A stretch of DNA of 64,000 nt, from contig NZ_AVBF01000006.1 of assembly GCF_000770635.1 (NCBI RefSeq), positions 1 through 64,000 on the forward strand, read 5' to 3'. Source of the stretch: Pontibacillus yanchengensis Y32. GTDB taxonomy: Bacteria; Bacillota; Bacilli; Bacillales; BH030062. This document shows, one piece after another, positions 57,493-64,000 of the stretch; the stretch's first letter is position 1; the number at the start of each line of letters is the position of its first letter. The notes beneath the pieces were generated by a model, which saw nothing but the letters and a program-made list of their open reading frames with translations, was not told the origin of the DNA and did no database searches. A program made the position numbers and the translations under genes.

Positions 57493-59085
57493 ATGAGAGA
57501 AAAGCTACAACTTTATAGAGAAAAGGTAACTACATTTTGGCAAAGCCGTACTCTCGCTCAAAAAAGTGTCATGATTGGTGCAATTATTGGTTTGTTTGTT
57601 TTAATAATTGGAGTGAGTGCGTTTGCTTCCAATACCAAAATGGTACCTCTATATAGTAATCTATCACTGCAAGAGGTAGGTCAAATTAAAGAAGAACTCG
57701 ACACGAGGAACATTAAGTATGAAATATCTAGTGGAGGACAAAGTGTACTAGTTCCACAAGAACAAGTGGATTCTTTATTAGTTGATTTAGCAGCACAAGG
57801 ACTACCAAATAGCGGAAACATTGACTACTCCTTTTTTAGTGCTAATACATCGTGGGGAATGACAGACAATGAATTTGATGTCATTAAATTAGATGCGATG
57901 CAAACAGAATTATCAACGTTAATTTCAAGTATTGATGGTATCCGAGATGCAAAAGTAATGATTAATAAACCTAAAGAATCTGTTTTTGTAGGAGAACAGC
58001 AGCAACAAGCCTCTGCATCAGTAGTTATCCAAAGAGAAGGTGGCTACCAAATAGATCAGAGTAAAGTTAAATCCTTATATAACTTAGTTTCAAAATCAGT
58101 GCCGAACCTTTCTACAGATAATATCGTCATTACAGATCAATCCTTTACATATTACGACTTAGAAAATGAAGGAAATATGGCATCAGGTAATACGTACGAA
58201 TATCAACAAGGGATAAAGAAAGATATAGAACGAGATATTCAACAACGTGTACAAAAAATGCTAGGGATGATGATAGGTAGAGATAAAGTCGTGGTATCTG
58301 TAACTGCCGATGTAGATTTTACAAAAGAAAACCGCACCGAAAACCTCGTACAGCCAAGCTCAGCTGACGGTGAAGAAGGATTACCAGTCAGTGTTGAGAG
58401 AATCACAGAAACCTATACAGGAAATCCACCAGTAGGGGGTACACCTGGAACAGGGGAAGAAGATGTACCGAACTATGATACAGCTGACGGTGAAGGTGAC
58501 GGCGATTATGAAATGATGAAAGAAACGATTAACAATGAATATAACCGTATTCAACGTAATATTGTGGAAAGTCCTTACAAGCTTCGAGATTTAGGCATTC
58601 AAGTAGCCGTTGATAATAGTAAAGCACAAACGGAAAACGCAGAAACTGCAGAAACATTGAGTACACAAGAACAAAATACTGTAACTGAGAGTGTTACGTC
58701 TATCTTGAGTTCTATAGTGCAAACATCTGTTTCTGAAGAATATGGAGAGATAGAACCATCTAACAAGATTTCTGTTGTCTTTGAAGAATTTAATGGACAA
58801 CCTCAATTTGAAGGTCCATCTACACCAGTTATTCCTACATGGCTATATGCTGTTGGGGGAGTTCTCCTAGTTATCATTGCTACGTTAATTTGGATGTTAG
58901 TGAAGGGGAACAAGAAGAAAGCTGTGAAGGAAGAATATGTGGAAGAAACACCAGTATCAATACCTGATATTGAGGAGGAACAAGAAACCGAAGCATCTTT
59001 ACGTCGAAAGCAACTAGAACGTATGGCTAAGGATAAACCGGAAGATTTTGCAAAACTTCTTAGATCGTGGATTGCAGAAGACTAG
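57493..59085 (+). CDS. fliF: Flagellar MS-ring protein FliF
   Basis: FliF forms the membrane MS ring of the basal body. The 530 residues have a first membrane segment at about 25-45, PLYSNLSLQEVGQIKEELD, the ring-building motifs (LVDLAAQGLPNSGNIDYSFF), an acidic variable region and a second membrane segment near 450-472 (WLYAVGGVLLVIIATLIWML), and a C-terminal FliG-binding tail. ATG at 57493 follows ACGGGGGC; an in-frame TTG at 57475 is less likely. Confidence 0.94.
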   Translation: MREKLQLYREKVTTFWQSRTLAQKSVMIGAIIGLFVLIIGVSAFASNTKMVPLYSNLSLQEVGQIKEELDTRNIKYEISSGGQSVLVPQEQVDSLLVDLAAQGLPNSGNIDYSFFSANTSWGMTDNEFDVIKLDAMQTELSTLISSIDGIRDAKVMINKPKESVFVGEQQQQASASVVIQREGGYQIDQSKVKSLYNLVSKSVPNLSTDNIVITDQSFTYYDLENEGNMASGNTYEYQQGIKKDIERDIQQRVQKMLGMMIGRDKVVVSVTADVDFTKENRTENLVQPSSADGEEGLPVSVERITETYTGNPPVGGTPGTGEEDVPNYDTADGEGDGDYEMMKETINNEYNRIQRNIVESPYKLRDLGIQVAVDNSKAQTENAETAETLSTQEQNTVTESVTSILSSIVQTSVSEEYGEIEPSNKISVVFEEFNGQPQFEGPSTPVIPTWLYAVGGVLLVIIATLIWMLVKGNKKKAVKEEYVEETPVSIPDIEEEQETEASLRRKQLERMAKDKPEDFAKLLRSWIAED

Positions 59086-59097
59086 GAGGAAGCGTTT

Positions 59098-60111
59098 ATG
59101 GCGAAGCAGAAGAATGAGATTACAGGCAAGCAGAAGGCTGCTGTGTTACTCATATCTCTTGGGCCTGATGTATCAGCACAAGTATACAAACACCTAACAG
59201 AAGAAGAAATAGAAAAACTTACTTTAGAAATATCATCCGTTAAAAAAGTAGAACCAGAACAAAAAGAGCAAATTTTAGATCAATTTCATCAGATAGCATT
59301 AGCGCAAGATTACATTTCACAAGGTGGAATTGGCTATGCGAAAACAGTGCTTGAAAAAGCTTTAGGAGAATCTGAGGCTTCCAATCTAATCAATAGACTG
59401 ACGTCCTCGTTACAAGTAAGACCATTTGATTTTGCTCGAAAAGCTGATCCAGCACAAATCCTAAACTTTATTCAAAATGAACATCCACAGACTATTGCAT
59501 TAGTCCTTTCTTATTTAGACTCTGAGCAATCAGCTCAAATTCTATCAGAGCTACCACAAGAAATGCAGGCTGACATTGCGAAAAGAATTGCTATTATGGA
59601 TTCCACATCGCCAGAAGTCATTAGTGAAGTTGAACAAATTTTGGAACGAAAACTATCTACAACAGTCACTCAAGACTACACACAAACTGGTGGTATTGAA
59701 GCGGTTGTGGAGGTACTGAATGGAGTAGACCGAAGCACTGAAAGAACAATATTAGATTCTTTAGAAATCCAAGACCCAGAACTGGCAGAAGAAATTAAAA
59801 AGCGCATGTTTGTATTTGAAGATATTGTTACTTTAGATAATCGCGCAATTCAGCGTGTTATCAGAGAAGTTGAAAATGAAGATCTTATGTTATCCCTAAA
59901 AGTAGCTAGTGAAGAAGTCAAAGAAGTAGTATTCAATAATATGTCTAATCGAATGGCGGAAACATTTAAAGAAGAGATGGAGTATATGGGTCCTGTGAGA
60001 CTCAAAGATGTGGAAGAAAGCCAGTCTAGGATAGTTGCTGTCATACGAAGATTAGAAGATGTTGGTGAAATTGTAATTGCTCGAGGCGGGGGTGACGATA
60101 TTATTGTCTAA
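59098..60111 (+). CDS. fliG: Flagellar motor switch protein FliG
   Basis: FliG is the rotor component that interacts with the stator. The 337-residue protein has GKQKAAVLLISLGPDVSAQV, the EHPQTIALVLSYLD motif in the middle domain and LVTLDNRAIQRVIREVE in the torque helix region (IVTLDNRAIQRV). AGGAGGAAGCG precedes the ATG. Confidence 0.96.
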   Translation: MAKQKNEITGKQKAAVLLISLGPDVSAQVYKHLTEEEIEKLTLEISSVKKVEPEQKEQILDQFHQIALAQDYISQGGIGYAKTVLEKALGESEASNLINRLTSSLQVRPFDFARKADPAQILNFIQNEHPQTIALVLSYLDSEQSAQILSELPQEMQADIAKRIAIMDSTSPEVISEVEQILERKLSTTVTQDYTQTGGIEAVVEVLNGVDRSTERTILDSLEIQDPELAEEIKKRMFVFEDIVTLDNRAIQRVIREVENEDLMLSLKVASEEVKEVVFNNMSNRMAETFKEEMEYMGPVRLKDVEESQSRIVAVIRRLEDVGEIVIARGGGDDIIV

Positions 60112-60886
60112 CTCGAAAAAGGTAATTGGATTAAAGCCAATCAACACTCAACCTCCAAGCCAAACTATTACAACTAATGATGAGGTTGAAGTAACACAAG
60201 AACATGCTGATCAGGTTAAGCAACAAGCAGAAGAAACATTTCTTCAAGCAGAAGAAACGTTAAAACAAGCTGAAGAGAGAGCACAACAACTGATTGCAGA
60301 AGCGCAGACGGATATCGAGCAACAAAAAAGTAACTGGGAACAAGAAAAGCAAGAGTTGATTAAGCAAGTAAAAGAAGATGCTTATAAAGATGGATTTGCA
60401 GAAGGTAAAGTGGAAGCAGAATCGGAATATGAATCTCTTATTCAACATGCGCAGTCTATAACAGCTCGTGCAGAGCAAGATTATAAGCATCGAGTGGAAG
60501 AAAGTGAAGAAACAATACTTCAATTAGGAATTGCTTCTGCCTCTAAGATTTTAAACAAGAAATTACATGAGGAACCTTATCAATTTGTAGAAATTGTACG
60601 TTCTCTTATAGAAGAAGTGAAAGAACAAGGCCAATTATCCATTTATGTACATCCTGATCAATATGAACAAGTCCTGTCACAAAAAACAGAATTACAAATG
60701 GTTGTAGACAATCAGGCGGACTTGTCTATTTATCCGAAGCATAATTTAACTTCTTATCAATGCTATGCTGAATCACCATTTGGCAGAGTAGATGCTAGTA
60801 TCGACAGTCAATTACAAGAACTGCGGACGAAATTGCTTGAATTATTAGAGGAGGCCAAAGCCAGTGAGAATGAATCAACTTACTGA
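60104..60886 (+). CDS. fliH: Flagellar export ATPase regulator FliH
   Basis: FliH is the peripheral stalk that holds FliI at the export gate. The 260 residues include a Gln/Glu-rich coiled coil (about 35-130, repeated QQAEETFLQAEETLKQAEER) and a C-terminal domain with GIASASKILNKKLHEEPYQF. I chose TTG at 60104 because GGGGGTGAC lies about nine bases upstream and homologues start near SNSKKVIGLKPI. It overlaps fliG by eight bases and fliI by 23. Confidence 0.85.
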   Translation: MSNSKKVIGLKPINTQPPSQTITTNDEVEVTQEHADQVKQQAEETFLQAEETLKQAEERAQQLIAEAQTDIEQQKSNWEQEKQELIKQVKEDAYKDGFAEGKVEAESEYESLIQHAQSITARAEQDYKHRVEESEETILQLGIASASKILNKKLHEEPYQFVEIVRSLIEEVKEQGQLSIYVHPDQYEQVLSQKTELQMVVDNQADLSIYPKHNLTSYQCYAESPFGRVDASIDSQLQELRTKLLELLEEAKASENESTY

Positions 60887-62183
60887 AGAAATTCCTCATC
60901 TTGATACCTTTAAAAGGTACGGGAAAATTCATAGAGTTGTAGGGCTTATGATTGAATCCAAAGGTCCAGAAGCAAGTGTTGGAGAAGTATGTATTATTCA
61001 TTCTAGTCCCAAAAAAGGGCAACAAATTTTAGCTGAAGTCGTTGGGTTTCACAACGAGAATGTTCTCCTTATGCCGTATTCCGAAATAACAGACATAGCT
61101 CCTGGATGTCTAGTCGAATCTACTGGTGACCCATTACAAATCAAAATAGGAAGAGGGATAATTGGACAAGTAATTGATTCATTAGGACGTCCTTTGTATG
61201 AAGACATGCAATTACCGAAAGGACTTGAAATGTATCCTACTGATCAATCGCCCCCTAACCCATTGTCTAGACCTAGGATTCATGAGCCAATTCAAGTAGG
61301 TGTACGATTAATTGATACTCTTTTAACTGTTGGGAAAGGTCAACGAATAGGTATTTTTGCTGGTAGTGGTGTTGGGAAGAGTACGTTAATGGGGATGATT
61401 GCACGTAACAGTGGTGCAGATATTAATGTGATTGCGTTAATTGGTGAACGTGGTCGAGAAGTAAAGGAATTTATCGAGAAAGACTTAGGTCCTGAGGGGT
61501 TAAAGAAATCGATTGTGGTAGTTGCTACTTCAGACCAACCTGCTCTAATGCGCATAAAGGGAGCCTATACTGCCACGGCGATTAGTGAATACTTTCGAGA
61601 TCTTGGCTTTAATGTAAATTTAATGATGGATTCTGTTACAAGGGTAGCCATGGCACAAAGAGAAGTGGGACTGGCTACTGGTGAGCCACCAACAACCAAA
61701 GGGTACACGCCAAGTGTATTTGCAATTTTACCTAAGTTATTAGAACGTACAGGCACTAATCATTTAGGAACTATTACAGCATTTTATACAGTTCTTGTGG
61801 ATGGTGACGATTTGAATGAACCAATATCAGATACAGTTAGAGGGATATTAGATGGACATTTTGTTTTAGATCGAAAACTTGCAGAGCAAGGGCAGTTTCC
61901 AGCAGTAAATATTCTGAAATCAATCAGTCGTGTTATGAAGCAAATTACATCCACACAACATCAAGAAGCAGCAAATGAACTAAGGTCTATGCTAGCGACT
62001 TATGAGGAAAATCAGGAGCTCATTCAAATTGGTGCATACAAGAAAGGCACATCCAGAGATGTAGACCAAGCAATACAGTATCACCCAAGTATTATTTCAT
62101 TCTTGAAACAGGGAACAGAGGAAGAAGTTAAACATGACGAGGCAGTAAGTCAATTACTGAAGCTAGTAGGTCGAGGGGAGTGA
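60864..62183 (+). CDS. fliI: Flagellum-specific ATPase FliI
   Basis: FliI energises flagellar protein export. The 439-residue F1-beta-like ATPase has Walker A GIFAGSGVGKSTLMG, IALIGERGREVKEF, LMMDSVTRVAMAQREVGL and TTKGYTPSVFAILPKLLERT. GTG at 60864 follows GAGGAGGCC at eight bases; ATG at 60870 is the alternative. Confidence 0.95.
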   Translation: MRMNQLTEEIPHLDTFKRYGKIHRVVGLMIESKGPEASVGEVCIIHSSPKKGQQILAEVVGFHNENVLLMPYSEITDIAPGCLVESTGDPLQIKIGRGIIGQVIDSLGRPLYEDMQLPKGLEMYPTDQSPPNPLSRPRIHEPIQVGVRLIDTLLTVGKGQRIGIFAGSGVGKSTLMGMIARNSGADINVIALIGERGREVKEFIEKDLGPEGLKKSIVVVATSDQPALMRIKGAYTATAISEYFRDLGFNVNLMMDSVTRVAMAQREVGLATGEPPTTKGYTPSVFAILPKLLERTGTNHLGTITAFYTVLVDGDDLNEPISDTVRGILDGHFVLDRKLAEQGQFPAVNILKSISRVMKQITSTQHQEAANELRSMLATYEENQELIQIGAYKKGTSRDVDQAIQYHPSIISFLKQGTEEEVKHDEAVSQLLKLVGRGE

Positions 62184-62189
62184 TGAATA

Positions 62190-62636
62190 GTGGCGGACAT
62201 TGCAACGTTTCATAAGTTACTCCAAATTAAAGAAACAGATAAAAACGTAGCTCACAAAGTGTACCAGGAATCAGTAGAAGAGTTTGAACAAGTTGCAACC
62301 AAAATGTATGAGCTTTTAAAGAAGAAGGAACAAGCTGAGGAATATTACCATCATCAATTACAGCATAATACTCAAGTTACTGATCTACATATGACGTTTA
62401 ATTATATAGAACAACTAGATAAACAGATTTCTCAAATGCAGTCTTCCGTTCAAAAAGCTCGAAATCAAATGGAGACCAAACAAGAAGAATTAACGAGTGC
62501 TCATGTAGAAATGAAGAAATATGAAAAAATCATTGATAGAAAAGAGCATAATCTTCATTCTTTACTAATGGAAAATGAAAAGAAACACATGGATGAGTTA
62601 TCTATGCAACAGTTTATAAGTCAAGGGAATAGGTGA
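62190..62636 (+). CDS. fliJ: Flagellar export chaperone FliJ
   Basis: FliJ is a coiled-coil part of the export ATPase complex. The 148-residue protein is almost entirely helical with strong heptads (YNYIEQLDKQISQMQSSVQK-like stretches), no membrane segment, and the expected position after fliI. GTG at 62190 follows GAGGGGAGTGA. Confidence 0.88.
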   Translation: MADIATFHKLLQIKETDKNVAHKVYQESVEEFEQVATKMYELLKKKEQAEEYYHHQLQHNTQVTDLHMTFNYIEQLDKQISQMQSSVQKARNQMETKQEELTSAHVEMKKYEKIIDRKEHNLHSLLMENEKKHMDELSMQQFISQGNR

Positions 62637-62641
62637 GTTTA

Positions 62642-63235
62642 ATGGCACAACAGGAATACAACCAAGTAGAAACAAAAAAAACAAATAAATTCCAGTGGTT
62701 CGTGTTCGTTATCCTTATTCCATTATTGTTTGCGATTACCTTCGCTTTGATAGTTATGACTATAGGTGGTGTGAATGTGTTTCAAAAGGTTCAAGAGTAT
62801 GGTGGAAAGATTCCAGTAATCTCATCGATGGTGTCTTCTGAACAAACTCAAGAAAAGCAAGAACCACAATCTGCTGAGCTGCAAGCAACTGTTCAAGATC
62901 AAAAAGCCCAAATTCAACAGTTACAAGGGACTATTACACAGAAAGACCAAACTATTGAAGAGCTTAACCAACAAATTGAAGAGCTAACGAACCAATTAAA
63001 TGAAAAATCAAAGTCAGATAAACAACGAGCCGAAATAATGAAAAATATGTCCTCTTCATTTAAAGAGATGGATGCCGAAAAAGCAGCCCCAATTATTGCA
63101 CAACTAGATCAGTCCACTGCTGTTTCTATACTACAGGAAATACCAGATGAAGAGCGGGGAAACATTTTCGCTAACATGAGCCCTGAACAGGCTGCTTCAT
63201 TCACAAATGCATTAGTTAATAGTGGTGCACCTTAA
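62642..63235 (+). CDS. ylxF: YlxF, MotE-like membrane protein
   Basis: This 197-residue protein has one N-terminal membrane segment (about 19-41, FVFVILIPLLFAITFALIVM), a Gln/Glu coiled coil (about 80-130), and a C-terminal MgtE-N-like domain with MDAEKAAPIIAQLDQSTAV and MSPEQAASFTNALV. This layout is that of YlxF/MotE-type proteins found between fliJ and fliK in Bacilli. The exact function is not settled. ATG at 62642 follows AGGTGAG. Confidence 0.85.
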   Translation: MAQQEYNQVETKKTNKFQWFVFVILIPLLFAITFALIVMTIGGVNVFQKVQEYGGKIPVISSMVSSEQTQEKQEPQSAELQATVQDQKAQIQQLQGTITQKDQTIEELNQQIEELTNQLNEKSKSDKQRAEIMKNMSSSFKEMDAEKAAPIIAQLDQSTAVSILQEIPDEERGNIFANMSPEQAASFTNALVNSGAP

Positions 63236-63274
63236 TCAGAGTATTCCATTATCCTTTGAAAGGGGGTGAAAAAT

Positions 63275-64000
63275 ATGAGTAATAACGTAATGATGTTGTC
63301 TCAAGTAATCAGTCAATCAAAAAGCCCGCTAAAACAAGTTATTAATCAATCCGTCAAGAGTGATTCTAGTAAGAGTTTTAGCACGGCAATTCAAGCAGTA
63401 TTGAAGAATAGTGATTCAAAGTCAGAATTACAAAAGGGGCTTTCAGAGCTAGTTTCATCTACTCCATTTTCAGAAAAGGTAAAGTCGTTATTAAATAATG
63501 TAAAACAATTCTTATCTACCATACCCAAAGAAGATCAAATGTTAAACGTAAGTATGCTTTCAAATTTAAAAAATAGTGAAATATGGTCAACACTTTCTAA
63601 CCAACAACAAGAAGAAATTGTGGGTATGTTTGAAAATAACCAATCTATTCTTTCTATCATTAATGCAATGGACTCGAGTGAATCTAGCAATGCTACTATC
63701 CAATTGATAACAGTTCAATCCTGGTTCCAAGCTAATCCTACTTATGGGGAAACGCAAAAAGGTTCTGTTATTGAAGCTCAAATTAACCAAATACAACAAC
63801 AATCAATGAAGGGTAATACCCAGATTGCAAATAGTTTACTAAATCATTTAGATACGCTGCAATCTAATGTTACGTCTCCTATTAAATCGGGATCGAACAA
63901 AGCTATGGACAAACTAGTTCAGGAATTAACCACAACCCTTCAAAAGCTTGATCAGGAAGCGCAACTAACTAAAAGTCAAATGACTACACTAGAGAAGAAA
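63275..64000 (+). CDS. fliK: Flagellar hook-length control protein FliK (truncated by window end)
   Basis: An open frame from ATG 63275 stays open to the last base (242 codons). It is preceded by AAAGGGGGTGAAAAAT. The visible part is Ser/Gln/Asn-rich (MSNNVMMLSQVISQSKSPLK at the start), typical of the variable N-terminal ruler region of FliK, which secretes during hook growth to measure its length. The conserved C-terminal switch domain lies outside. Identity rests mainly on position after ylxF. Confidence 0.8.
   Translation, partial: MSNNVMMLSQVISQSKSPLKQVINQSVKSDSSKSFSTAIQAVLKNSDSKSELQKGLSELVSSTPFSEKVKSLLNNVKQFLSTIPKEDQMLNVSMLSNLKNSEIWSTLSNQQQEEIVGMFENNQSILSIINAMDSSESSNATIQLITVQSWFQANPTYGETQKGSVIEAQINQIQQQSMKGNTQIANSLLNHLDTLQSNVTSPIKSGSNKAMDKLVQELTTTLQKLDQEAQLTKSQMTTLEKK

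Overview
This is a core chromosomal segment of a low-GC, Gram-positive, endospore-forming, motile member of the Bacillaceae. The evidence is a spoVM gene, a codY gene, the start of a fla/che operon, a FapR-controlled lipid operon, and strong colinearity with the Bacillus subtilis yloC-to-fliK region as I know it. The protein sequences look closest to halotolerant genera such as Halobacillus, Pontibacillus or Virgibacillus. That placement is an inference from general appearance, not from a search.

Layout, left to right. A purine permease carries a PurR-type operator. Next come yloC (yicC), remA, gmk, rpoZ, coaBC, priA, fmt, rsmB, rlmN, prpC, prkC, rsgA, rpe and thiN, a long forward block for nucleotide and CoA synthesis, replication restart, rRNA modification and PASTA-kinase signalling. 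Then spoVM, rpmB (reverse), yloU and fakA. A second NCS2 permease (reverse) precedes sdaAB-sdaAA and recG. The fatty-acid block fapR-plsX-fabD-fabG-acpP follows, with rnc. A DUF1128 gene (reverse) precedes smc, ftsY, ylxM, ffh, rpsP, khpA, ylqD, rimM, trmD, rplS, lepB, rbgA and rnhB. A FliK-like/mini-FlhB pair (ylqG-ylqH) comes next, then sucCD, dprA, topA, xerC, hslVU and codY. The window ends inside the flagellar operon (flgB, flgC, fliE-fliJ, ylxF and a fliK cut by the edge). Genes are tightly packed, often overlapping by 1 to 10 bases, and most intergenic hairpins are ordinary intrinsic terminators.

The unusual content is a family of non-coding repeats of about 770-800 bp, with four copies: one cut by the window start (1-510), 19317-20084, 29868-30668, and 51071-51870. 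The two longest copies are inverted relative to each other and 20 kb apart. Each complete copy is built as terminal inverted repeat, large branched hairpin, two forward plus two reverse GGACATA motifs, large branched hairpin, terminal inverted repeat. The hairpin stems keep pairing while their sequences change, including at least one compensatory base-pair change, which points to selection on folded structure. All four copies lie where gene order departs from the B. subtilis arrangement I remember: two inserted permeases, an inserted DUF1128 gene, and a missing trmFO. This family is the main candidate for an undescribed system.

Regulatory sites readable from sequence include a tandem inverted PurBox on the first permease, a FapR operator at the fapR start point, a catabolite-response-like site before sdaAB, an L19-type leader before rplS, and several good SigA promoters. 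Smaller oddities are a changed G4 motif in RbgA, an HslV without an N-terminal serine, and absence of def and trmFO from their usual positions.
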